Of a stretch of 64,000 nucleotides of DNA, positions 1 to 8,932 are shown in pieces (position 1 is the first letter of the stretch; every line of letters starts with the position of its first letter). The DNA is from Osedax fenrisi. Its lineage: Eukaryota > Annelida > Polychaeta > Sabellida > Siboglinidae. Where the stretch lies: NCBI GenBank assembly GCA_964019155.1, contig OZ025242.1:89594205-89658204 (forward strand), in the 5' to 3' direction. The notes beneath the pieces are model-generated. The model ran no database searches. It was not told the origin of the DNA and saw nothing but the letters and a program-made list of their open reading frames with translations. A program made the position numbers and the translations under genes.

Positions 1-414
1 TATCTAAAAAATTGGTTTTACCCAAAATAAGAAAACATAGAAAATCATTTTGCCTCTCTAACAAAGTTCATGAAATAGGGATTGCATTACCAGCTTATTT
101 TCACAAATTAATGAATACAATACTTTAAAACAAATATTAAATTATGTATTACCTCTTCCTATTTGTTAACTTTTTATATTTTTTGTTGTGTTTAGTTTAT
201 ATATCTTTTTATTTTTTTATTTTCATAATTTTTACCTATTTTATGCATTTATTTCATTTGTGTTATATATGTTTCTTCTTTTAATATACATTTATATATT
301 TCTTATTTATATATACTTTTATTATTTATTATATTTTATTTTGTATTTAACTGAAAATGATGACATATCCTTGATAAAAATGTTCAAGTATATACTTACT
401 TATTTAAGCACTAT

Positions 415-417
<3 letters not shown>
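1..417. other. AT-rich sequence, no gene called
   Basis: Low-complexity T/A-rich DNA. A short open stretch at about 3-128 on the plus strand faintly resembles the C-terminal tail of a LINE reverse transcriptase, but too little remains to call it. Confidence 0.4.

Positions 418-489
<72 letters not shown>
418..489. repeat. (TA)n dinucleotide microsatellite
   Basis: About 70 bases of nearly perfect TA, with one GTATAT variant near 476. It directly abuts the left inverted terminal repeat of the pogo-like transposon, which duplicates TA on insertion. Confidence 0.95.
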
Positions 490-619
490 CAGTGAAAGCC
501 GCTTACTTCGACAGCCACGTACATCGATAATTCGGCTACATCGACATTTCGAGATATTTTTGTTGGATTTACACCTATTTACATGTAAATTAACCCGCGT
601 ACATCGACAATCCACTTAT

Positions 620-1483
620 ATATTTAATAATGATGATAATATAAATTTAAATATATATGCAGATGACACATCACTCTCTATATTTGCAAATTCAAATGAA
701 GAATTGAGTAGTAATATGCAATTATATTTAGATAGATTATGTCATTGGTTTAATATAAATAAATTAAAATTGAATATTGAAAAAACTAAAATACTTCCTT
801 ATTTTAATACAAAAATTATAAATAATATAAATTTAAATAATGTGAACATAGAAATAGTAGATAGATATACGTTTTTAGGTATTATATTAGATAGTAATTT
901 AACATATTCGTTTCATATTATAAATTTGTGTAATAAATTATCAAAAATTGTATATCTTTTTCGGAAGCTAAAATTTCTTAACCTACGCAATTTAATTATA
1001 TTATATAATTCACTATTTTTATCAAATATGTCATATGGAATAGAAATATGGGGTAATGTTTATGAAGATAGATTAAAAAAACTAGTATTAATACAAAAAA
1101 AAACAATTCGAATTATCAATAAAAATATGATAGACAAGTCTCAATTACCTCTGATTCGTTTATCACACACTAATAATATGTTTAAATATAATTCTATTTT
1201 AAAATTGAATGAACTCATAACTTTTAGAATAATATTATTTTTATATAACCTTTTACATAATAACTATAACATTAATCTAGATACATTTTTTATTTATAAT
1301 AAAGACAAAACAAGATTTATTTTACCATTAATGAAAACAACGAAATTTCAAAACACAATTTTTTTTAAAGGCCCAAAATACTATAATAATATAATGAGTA
1401 ATAATATATTAAAATCTGAAAATATACATAATATACACAAATTAAAAAAAGTATTAAAGAATTACTTTTTAAATAAATATTAG
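620..1483 (+). pseudogene. LINE reverse transcriptase C-terminal fragment
   Basis: About 287 codons in one open frame. It opens with the catalytic YADD box (656-667), then the RT thumb region, a LGIILDSNL motif, the SYGIEIWGN motif and an IQKKTIRIINK motif that are typical of the RT C-terminal part of jockey/CR1-type non-LTR elements. The fingers and palm boxes upstream of YADD and all of the endonuclease are missing because of 5' truncation; the open frame that runs leftwards to 188 is (TA)n and transposon sequence, not LINE. It ends at TAG (1481-1483). Codon use is extremely A/T-rich. It cannot make active enzyme. The clade is uncertain. Confidence 0.85.
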
Positions 1484-2047
1484 TTTTTATATTTTAGCAT
1501 TTTAATCATTTTTAATATTTTTAATCTTCGTCAATTTTTTAAATTTTTATATTTAAAACTACTTGGGTCATTTTTATGTTATTATATTTTTATCATTTTT
1601 TATTATTTTATTCGCACTTTTTTATTATATAATTGTTTGCACAAGTTTTAAACAAATTTTATTTTAATTTGTATATACTAAACCATTTGAATCATTTTAT
1701 GTTATTACATTTCAATACTTTTTTATTATTTTATTCGCACTTTTTGTTTTATATTTGTTTGCACAAGTTTTAACACATTTTATTTTATTAGTTTATTTAA
1801 TGGATTGATGAAACATGATGAAATACGCTGAGGGACATTATTTTTATTATTATTATTATTCTCTTTATATATATTTCTTTACTCTTATTATATTGAATTC
1901 TAGTACACAAGTATTATTATTATTGTATAAATGTCCCAAAGCTATTATATTCATATACTATGGAGGTATCGACTTAATAAAGCTAATTATAGCTTTCAAT
2001 GATCCTCCTTAGACAATTGTCTATAAACTGATTTCATTCATTCATTC
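620..2047 (+). mobile_element. 5'-truncated LINE inserted in the pogo-like element
   Basis: A non-LTR retrotransposon 3' portion. It starts just before the YADD box, contains the rest of the reverse transcriptase ORF, then an AT-rich 3' UTR with a roughly 123-bp direct duplication (the words TTATTCGCACTTTTT and TTTGCACAAGTTTTA occur twice, near 1607-1650 and 1730-1772). It ends in a TTCATTCATTCAT tail at 2033-2047. The transposon sequence interrupted at CCACTTATA resumes as TATCGATAATTCGG, so only a TAT-type short duplication is visible. It is related to the LINE at 35057-36105. Confidence 0.8.
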
Positions 2048-2337
2048 ATATCGATAATTCGGCATTATCGACATATTTATAAGGTAATATTTGGAATTGA
2101 ATCCACTTATATCGACAAATTTGATTCTAAATCACATGATTTACACATTTTAATTTGTATGAAAAGTATTCCCATAGTATTCATTATTATTCCCCTACTA
2201 CTCAATATCGTCAGTATATTTATAACTAACTTGATCTTTAATATCTTACGTAATTGGTCAATATTTATATACGCCTACAAATATGTATTGTGATATACTT
2301 ACGTATGTCTTATTTCAATTATTAAATTATTGTAACG

Positions 2338-2568
2338 ATGCCAAAACGTAAATTAATTTCTTTGATAAATACTTCTATCAATAATATTAACAATGGAAAG
2401 GAAAGAAATATTGTGGCAGAGGAACTGGGTGTTGGATTGTCTACTATTGTAGGGTGGATGAAAGATGAGAAAAATATAATAGAAAATAGTAAAATTGTAG
2501 ATTCAAAAAATGTAAAAAAAATTAAATTATCACCTTATGATGATGTAGAAAACCCATTATTAACATAG
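2338..2568 (+). pseudogene. Pogo/Tigger transposase N-terminal helix-turn-helix remnant
   Basis: The 76-codon frame starts MPKRKLISL and reads as the CENP-B/pipsqueak-type helix-turn-helix that binds the inverted repeats in pogo/Tigger transposases. The hallmarks are an ILKxI-type helix, NIVAEELGVGLSTIVGWMK (residues 26-44) and a final ENPLLT. At the point where family members have LLxWF, the sequence has TAG followed by TTT, so the conserved tryptophan codon has become a stop. The reading then leaves transposase-like sequence within about 15 bases. The rest of the protein, including the second HTH and the DDE/D domain, is absent. It is therefore a relic, although the N-terminal binding domain alone could still be encoded. 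Confidence 0.8.
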
Positions 2569-3178
2569 TTTGCTGCTATTCTTATTCTTATAAATATAAA
2601 GATCGTGAATCAAATAAGCCGATCCAGGATCGCCGATCAATTATCGCGATCCTGCCCATCACTGACTATACTCTAGGTATATACTATACTATATATATAG
2701 TTACCCAAACCTATAGGTTAAGTATAATATATATTATATAGTATACTATACTATATATAATATACTCTACTATACTATAATATACTATATACATTTAAGT
2801 AATACTTTTTAATATATTCTTTGATTGAACATACCAATCACGATAACAGTAATATACATACATGAATATAATCACATATTGATAATATACACTTAAATAA
2901 AATACAATCCGCTAAACAATCATCGATTACAAAATATGTTTAGTTTATATATACAATTTTTAGTAAATACATATTTATTATTTAACATAAACATGAAATT
3001 AAACCTTTTTTGTTATTATATTATATGAATATATTATATTATTACATACAATTAATTATAAATAAACTAATGCATTATACATAATTAGGGCTACGCCCCT
3101 ATCGTTCATATCGACAATCCGCCTATATCGACATTTGTTGAGCTTACACAACCATGTCGATGTAAGCGGCTTTCACTG

Positions 3179-3180
<2 letters not shown>

Positions 3181-3257
<77 letters not shown>
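3181..3257. repeat. (TA)n dinucleotide microsatellite
   Basis: About 75 bases of TA, with one AAA interruption near its start, directly abutting the right end of the pogo-like element. The pair of TA tracts at both ends suggests insertion into one long (TA)n tract. Confidence 0.93.
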
Positions 3258-3263
<6 letters not shown>

Positions 3264-3597
3264 CAATATATAGAAGTATTATTATAATGGTAATATTTTA
3301 ATATTTGTTTAGTGAAACACACTACATACAAATAGAGAATGCAAACAACCACCACCAACTGGTATTACATGATATATGTATATATGATAACCTGGTACGG
3401 TATAATATGGATAGGTTTGCGCATACAATTCTAAATAAGTTTATATTATGTTTTTATATTTATAAATTGCAAATTATTAAGTTTGTGAAGATAATAAGAT
3501 AATATATCTACCAGGCTTTGAACTCACTACCTTTCTATCTCAATTTATATCTCTCTAACTTTAACTCTATCTATTTATCAATTTATATATATATATA
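3258..3597. other. AT-rich spacer with pyrimidine-rich stretch, no gene
   Basis: No supported gene. Ends in a CTCTCTAACT/CTATC-rich patch and a short TATA tract next to the MITE. Confidence 0.5.
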
Positions 3598-4436
3598 CAG
3601 TAAAACCTCTCTATAAGAAACCTCTTTATAAGAAAAACCTCTTTATAAGAAAATGTTTCATCCATTTGGTTGGAATTCAACCTTTTCCACATTAAAAAAC
3701 CTCTTTATAAGAAAATCTTATTAGAAAAATATAAGAAAAACCTCTTTATAAGAAACTTATTGTATACAAAATAATTATATATAAATAGAAGTATTGTATA
3801 TTGATAAAAATTATAGAAATTAATTATTATATAAGATATTTTTTTTTCTTACAAATATTATATTACATAAATAGCTCGAAATGAATTAAAATGAATTAAT
3901 AATTGTTATTGTATATCCATACATTTATTAAAATTAATTAATAAATGTTATTTTTATCCTTGAATTTATTAAAATCAATTAATAAATGTTATTGTATATC
4001 CATAAATGTATTAAAATTAATTAATAAATGTTATTATATCCTTAAATGTATTGATGATACAATTTATTATATTATACAATTAATTGTTAAATAATAGATT
4101 ATTATAATATTCATTATATTATATTCATCAATGATTCATCATTGATGATTCATAATTTATAATTTCCAATGTAAATCTAATACAATTTCATTATGTATTA
4201 ACATGTCTAAGCGCAAACAATACAGTATACATTTAAAACGTATACAAAATAAATATACTATATATATATATATATATAACCTATAGGTTATATCCTCTCT
4301 GGGGTTATATAATGCATTTTCAATTATAAATTAATTCTTAAAATCATTGGAAAAGTAAAAACCTCTTTATAAGAAAACCTCTCTATAAGAAAAAAAGTAC
4401 TGAAAAAAAATAGTTTCTTATAGAGAGGTTTTACTG
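3598..4436. mobile_element. Tigger-like MITE
   Basis: An 839-bp element with perfect 24-bp inverted terminal repeats (start CAGTAAAACCTCTCTATAAG) flanked by TA on both sides. The start matches the CAGTARAACCTC-type ends of Tigger/pogo elements. The motif CCTCTTTATAAGAAAA is repeated several times inside both ends (3619-3640, 3640-3655, 3700-3715, 3738-3753, 4362-4390), consistent with multiple transposase sites. No coding capacity. Confidence 0.9.
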
Positions 4437-4439
4437 TAT

Positions 4440-4543
4440 ATCTTTATCACCCTCTCTCTCTCTAACTCCCTCGCTCTCTTTCTATATATTATATATATAT
4501 AGCTCATACCTATCTCTCGAACTCTCTCTCAAGCTCACACCCG

Positions 4544-4579
<36 letters not shown>
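4440..4579. repeat. CT-rich and (TA)n simple repeats
   Basis: A CTCTCTCT/CTCGCTCTCTT pyrimidine tract (about 4450-4540) followed by about 30 bases of TA that adjoin the hAT left end. Confidence 0.8.
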
Positions 4580-4582
<3 letters not shown>

Positions 4583-4839
4583 GGGCGGATACAGGGGGGG
4601 CTAGGGGGGCTCTAGCCCCCCCCTCATGATTGTAAAATATATGATTTTAAAATAAATAATATGGTTAAATCAGCAAAACATTCAATATCAATTATAATTA
4701 TAGGTAGGTTTATACATATTTTATTTTAAGTATATTCATTAATTTTAATCTAATTTAAAGATATTGGCACTATTTATAATGAATTAACAAGTAAAACACA
4801 CGCAGAAGGGTATCTTCTGCTATATAAAATACTCGCACA

Positions 4840-6085
4840 ACAATCCATCAAAGATTACGTTTATAAATCACATAAAGAAAATGGAAATACTCGTACATTT
4901 CAAATGAAGTGGTTACACACACATTATTGGTTATCCTACAGTGAATATTTAAATAGCGGATTTTATATATACCTACCATGTGTTTTTCATTTAAAAATTA
5001 ATCACAATCAAGTTGGAAAATGTGTCACTTCGTCCATGATTAAGTTTAAAGATGCGATTGCAGAAGAAAAGATGAATCAACTATTTACCACAATAACTCT
5101 TTGGAAGAAAATTCTCGTTGTATTGCAGTGATAGAAAATAAGAAGCATGCTTCTGCAATCAGCTATAATATAAGTCAATAATAACATATGTAAGAAAATT
5201 TAATGCAACAGTGCAAAATTGAAATCAATATTAAGGGGGTATCCCACTATACCACCTATATAAGATTTTCCGGAAACTTAACTGATATATTGTAACTTTA
5301 CAATTTTGTATATCAAGTTGTAATAGGATATCTCCTATAAAGTTATTATATTTCAGGCAAGTTGCCGGAAAGTAAGGGGGTTTCCCACTAAAATTGTAGT
5401 TAACTTGATAGAAAATCATTTTAAAATTAAAATATTTCCGGCAACTTGCCGGAAATACTTGTAGGATACCCCCTTTAGATATAATAATTCTTTATAGAAT
5501 ACACAATATTTCATTACATGGTCATAATGAGTATTCTACTGATCCACATTTTAATCTAGGAAATTTCAATGCACTTCTAAAACAATGTATAAACTCTGGA
5601 CATGATATTTTAAAAGAACACTTTATTAATGTGTTATAAAAATGCTAAATACACCTCAAAAACAACACAGAATGAATTGATATTTGAATATGGTGAATAT
5701 ATTAAAGAAAGAATAATTATTCTTCAATTATAATTGATGATATAAAAAAGCTAAATATGTTAGTGTACTAGCTGATGAAACCACAGATGTATATAATACT
5801 GAACAAATGGCTTTTGAAATTAGATATTATAATGGTAAGTGTATCACTGAAAAGTTTAATTCTTTCATAGGATATGAAAATCTTAGTTGAGAAAGTAAAG
5901 CTAACTTGATTATGGATATACTAACTAAATCTGAATTACATATTGAAAATTTAAGAGGGTAAGGATACTATGGAGCAGGAAATATGTCTGGAAAAATAAA
6001 AGGAGCGTCAACTATAAATCTGAATAAGAACACTAAAGCAACATATGTATACTGCAGGTAACATTTTTTAAATCTATCAATAGTA
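4840..6085 (+). pseudogene. hAT transposase pseudogene (TTF/ZMYM1-like)
   Basis: Pieces of one transposase can be read across frames. At 4889-5130 is a TTF-type zinc finger region (KWLHTHYWLSYSEYLNSGF, then a former PCVxF motif). Next is a stretch SLHGHNEYSTDPHFNLGNF at about 5512-5570. At about 5757-5900 is VSVLADETTDVYNTEQMAFE with IRYYNGK, the conserved start of the hAT catalytic domain. At about 5940-6060 is ENLRG, stop, GYYGAGNMSG. Several in-frame stops and frame changes, and the inserted MITE, make it inactive. The C-terminal dimerisation part is hardly recognisable. Zinc-finger MYM-type protein 1 is the closest well-known domesticated relative. Confidence 0.8.
5232..5477. mobile_element. 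Small MITE nested in the hAT element
   Basis: About 245 bp with inverted ends AAGGGGGTATCCCAC and GTAGGATACCCCCTTT, TA at both borders, and an internal near-copy of the end (AAGGGGGTTTCCCACTA at 5373-5389). Two palindromic CCGGCAAGTTGCCGG-type motifs lie near 5356-5370 and 5438-5452. It interrupts the transposase frame, so it is younger than the hAT coding sequence. Confidence 0.72.
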
Positions 6086-6506
6086 AATAAATGAAAAATG
6101 TCGTTAATTAAAAATATAATAGGCATATTATTAGAAATCTGCATATTTTTTTAATATTCTGCTAAGAGGCAAAGTTTATTAGATGACAATATTACACAAA
6201 TTTGTGTTGAATCTTCTAAAAAGAAATTAGTTAAAGTAAAACGAGATGGGTTGCCAGACATGATGCATTTGAATTACGTAATCCAAGAAGAATACAATTG
6301 ATTAATATATTGTATTAATAGTTTTTATTCAATAACATATAAAATATTATTCTATTTAATTTATATATACAAAAATATTATTCAATTGAATAGTATCATA
6401 GTTAATAGTATCATAGTATTATTTTAAAAATATACTTTTATTTGAATGTCAGCCCCCCCCTTGAAAAACTCCTGTATCCGCCCCTGTATATATATATATA
6501 TATATA

Positions 6507-6830
6507 TGTAACCGTGTAACTAGTTACATGTTATGTTATTGTTATTATTATTGAAAGTATAAATGGATGTTATGTAATATTATGTAATAGTGTGATTGAG
6601 AAATGATTTGTATTTAATAGTGTGATGATATATATTTAATAGTGTGATTGTGAAATGATGTGTATCTGAGCGTGACGGTGAATAGTATAAATGCGTGTGC
6701 ACATGGGTAATGAAAACAATGCCAATATAATCATAAAATAAATAAGATCTAAGAAACAACACGATTGATAACATAGTAAGTAAATTATATTTACTTCTTG
6801 GATCGCGAACCCAGCCGGCAAGGCTACATT
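6507..6830 (+). repeat. 5' LTR of the gypsy element
   Basis: Starts TGTAACCGTG; TGTA at the start mirrors TACA at 6825-6828, so the exact end may be 6828 or 6830. Matches 11737-12060 base for base by eye. AATAAA-type signals occur near 6738-6745. The boundary is set where the two copies diverge. Confidence 0.93.
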
Positions 6831-6850
6831 TGGTGACAGCGGCGGGATCC
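6831..6850 (+). promoter_or_regulatory. Primer-binding site
   Basis: TGGTGACAGCGGCGGGATCC directly follows the 5' LTR. TGG at the start is the expected complement of a tRNA CCA end; the priming tRNA is not identified. Confidence 0.75.
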
Positions 6851-6990
6851 AAGAAATCAATCGCTCAGGAGTAATACGAGAAACCCGGAAGTACACACGG
6901 TACCCGGTAACACAGAAGAGCCAGTCATAGGATCATAGGGACCACAGGTTTATTTGTTCTATGATTATATTGTGCAGTGGACATTACCCA

Positions 6991-7220
6991 TTGTGAAATA
7001 TTGTGTGATATAAATCGTGTATGATAAATTGTGGATTATCATAAGAAGATATAGTATTAAATACTGATTTATTATATTGATTATATTTATTATTATATAT
7101 TATAATTGTGAAATATTGTGTGATATAAATCGTGTATGATAAATTGTGGATTATCATAATAAGATATAGTATTAAATACTGATTTATTATATTGATTATA
7201 TTTATTATTATATATTATAA
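6991..7220 (+). repeat. 115-bp tandem duplication in the gypsy leader
   Basis: Two nearly identical copies (6991-7105 and 7106-7220) differing by one base (AAGAAG versus AATAAG). They lie in the untranslated leader between the primer site and gag. Confidence 0.92.
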
Positions 7221-7283
7221 TTGATTATATTTATATTTTATATTATTATTTATTATATTTAATCTTTATTTATATAATAGTTT

Positions 7284-8387
7284 ATGAAGTTAAGGTCGGG
7301 CACTATGACCGATACTAAAGATATAAAATTAGGAGTAGATGATACTTCGTATAATAAATTAAGCATGTATGATGGTAGCAGTAGCGTTAAGATATGGTTA
7401 GACAGTGCCGATAGCTGTATAGCCATAAAAGGGTTGAAAGAGGATGCGGCGGCATCATATATATTATATCACTTAGCAGGGCAGGCTAGAATAGAGGTAT
7501 TAATGTTAGGGGAGGACTTAACTAAGGTAGATCAAATTAGGAAGGCATTATTAGATAGATTCGAATTCGAAAATAGTATAAACGAAATAATATATAGAAT
7601 TATGGCTAGGAAACAGAGTAGTGAGGAAGGAGTTATGGAATATTTAGATGCGATGTTAGGACTAGGGCTAGAATTGAAACAACAGGAGGAAAAATGGGAG
7701 GGAGTAGTTGTAGAAAGTATAAGGAAGAACTTAATATCTAATGAGTTGAGGAGGAGCCTTATTAATAAGAATGCTTTATCATTCAAGGAAATAAGAGATC
7801 ATATTCGGAAATGGAATATTGTGGGGGATGATAGTAATGATGTAAATTGTTATAGAATAAATAGTGATATGTATAGAGGAAATAGTGATATGTATAGAGG
7901 AAATAGTGATATGTATAGAGGAAATAGTGATATGAGTAGAGGAAATAGTGATATGTATAGAGGAAATAGTGATATGTATAGAGGAAATAGTGATATGTAT
8001 AGAGGAAATAGTGATATGAGTAGAGGAAATAGTGATATGTATAGAGGAAATGGTGACATGAGTAGAGGAAATAGTGATATGAGTAGAGGAAATGGTGGTA
8101 TATATAGAGGAAATAGTGATATGAGTACAGGAAATGGTGAAATGTATAGGGGAAATAGTGATATGAGTAGAGGAAATGGTGGTATGAGTAGAGGGAACGG
8201 TGGTATGTATAGAGGAAATGGTGTTATGTATAGAGGAAATAATGAGAGAGGTACATATAGAGAAAATAGTGCTATAAGTAGAGGGGGTTATATGGGATAT
8301 AGAGGTAGACCAATACAATGCTATAGATGTGGCATGCATGGCCATTTAGCAAATGTCTGTAGAAATGTTTACAATTTTCCCAATTAA
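7284..8387 (+). CDS. gag: Gypsy Gag with internal 7-residue tandem repeats
   Basis: A 367-codon ORF, the first after the LTR and leader. Residues 1 to about 190 are a predicted helical capsid-like region of the retrotransposon gag type. Residues about 193-320 are a tandem array of a 7-residue unit of the form RGNSDMY, encoded by 21-bp repeats. A single CCHC zinc knuckle CYRCGMHGHLANVC follows (C346, C349, H354, C359), the nucleic-acid binding nucleocapsid motif. The start ATG at 7284 is the first in frame. The stop TAA (8385-8387) lies in the loop of a perfect hairpin. The pol frame is -1 relative to gag and the two overlap by only 8363-8387. The R/G-rich repeats may add RNA binding, which is inference. 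Confidence 0.92.
   Translation: MKLRSGTMTDTKDIKLGVDDTSYNKLSMYDGSSSVKIWLDSADSCIAIKGLKEDAAASYILYHLAGQARIEVLMLGEDLTKVDQIRKALLDRFEFENSINEIIYRIMARKQSSEEGVMEYLDAMLGLGLELKQQEEKWEGVVVESIRKNLISNELRRSLINKNALSFKEIRDHIRKWNIVGDDSNDVNCYRINSDMYRGNSDMYRGNSDMYRGNSDMSRGNSDMYRGNSDMYRGNSDMYRGNSDMSRGNSDMYRGNGDMSRGNSDMSRGNGGIYRGNSDMSTGNGEMYRGNSDMSRGNGGMSRGNGGMYRGNGVMYRGNNERGTYRENSAISRGGYMGYRGRPIQCYRCGMHGHLANVCRNVYNFPN
7860..8250 (+). repeat. 21-bp minisatellite inside gag
   Basis: About 18 tandem copies of a 21-bp unit (AGAGGAAATAGTGATATGTAT and variants with GGTGGT or GAGTAG). All copies keep the reading frame. Units are nearly uniform on the left and more varied on the right. Confidence 0.95.
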
Positions 8388-8932
8388 GTGCGCATTGGGA
8401 AAATTGTAAACAGCGCGTTGGTTTAATAGGTAGTTGTGAAACAGTGAATATTAACATAGGACAACATACTTTAAATTGTACGTTAGACACCGGAAGTCAA
8501 GTATCAATTGTTCCATTGTGGTTTTTTGAAAAATTATATGGAGTAAAACTACAGACTAAACCTGATTGGCTAATAGTTAAATCAGCAAGTGGAGATACTA
8601 TGAAATATATAGGATATTTTATGACGGATATTAGAATTTCGGGTATAATAATTAGGAATAAGGGATTTTTAGTTACGAATAATGATACATTAAAAATAAT
8701 AGGTATGAATATATTAAGGGAACTAAGGTTTATAGGTAAACAGACAACGTTAGGAACAGGGGATAAAACGGTTAAGGTAAATGCATTAGAAATTCATAAG
8801 AGATTAATAAATGAGGATATACATATAGATAGTAATACGAGAAAGTTATTAGAAAATTTATTAAATAAATATGAGGATATATTTGCAGTAAGTGGTATTA
8901 TTCTCCTTCATCTGCTGGTAGTCATCGTATAA
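8363..8932 (+). CDS. pol: Gypsy Pol, aspartic protease part (frame-broken)
   Basis: Open from 8363 (after TAG at 8360-8362) in the -1 frame to gag, with no need for an ATG; the first Met is at 8444. The retropepsin active-site motif LDTGSQVSIV is at 8483-8512 (catalytic Asp at 8486). A later IIGMNILRE segment fits the IxG(x)D/N flap-proximal motif of retropepsins. The tail reads into the protease/RT linker EDIFAV, and at about 8896 the related sequence continues in another frame, so this frame runs to an early TAA at 8930-8932. Normally protease would be part of one Pol polyprotein. With identical LTRs, the break is either very recent or a read error. Confidence 0.85.
   Translation, partial: KCLQFSQLSAHWENCKQRVGLIGSCETVNINIGQHTLNCTLDTGSQVSIVPLWFFEKLYGVKLQTKPDWLIVKSASGDTMKYIGYFMTDIRISGIIIRNKGFLVTNNDTLKIIGMNILRELRFIGKQTTLGTGDKTVKVNALEIHKRLINEDIHIDSNTRKLLENLLNKYEDIFAVSGIILLHLLVVIV
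8367..8411 (+). promoter_or_regulatory. Perfect 18-bp hairpin at the gag/pol junction
   Basis: GTTTACAATTTTCCCAAT (8367-8384) is followed by a 9-base loop (8385-8393) and its exact reverse complement (8394-8411). The gag stop codon is the first three loop bases. The pol frame opens at 8363, so the only gag/pol overlap is this stem, which also contains a TTTT run allowing a -1 slip at the Phe codon. A role in gag-pol expression is inference; a chance inverted duplication is the alternative. Confidence 0.7.

Larger units (their letters stand above)
490..3178 (+). mobile_element. Pogo/Tigger-like DNA transposon, non-autonomous and broken
   Basis: The ends form inverted terminal repeats of 24 bases with one mismatch: the left starts CAGTGAAAGCCGCTTAC and the right is its reverse complement ending at 3178. 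Both ends are flanked by TA, the target duplication of Tc1/mariner elements. Sub-terminal words of the type ATCGACAATYCG recur at 524-560, 604, 2048-2075, 2108-2118 and 3105-3133, as expected for transposase binding sites. Inside are a transposase N-terminal remnant (2338-2568) and a later LINE insertion (about 620-2047) that splits the left arm. Without the LINE the element is about 1.26 kb, so the catalytic DDE/D region has been deleted. Confidence 0.88.
4580..6486 (+). mobile_element. hAT DNA transposon (ZMYM1/TTF type), degenerate
   Basis: The left end CAGGGGCGGATACAGG and the right end, its exact reverse complement, form 16-bp inverted repeats of the kind seen in hAT elements. Sub-terminal G-runs and C-runs follow (4592-4622, 6451-6459). 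Both sides are TA microsatellite, so the expected 8-bp target duplication would be TATATATA but cannot be proved there. The interior carries a decayed transposase in pieces and a nested MITE at 5232-5477. Confidence 0.88.

Noticed and set aside
7532..8345. Minus-strand frames across gag
   Set aside because: Shadow frames created by the 21-bp in-frame repeats of the real gag.
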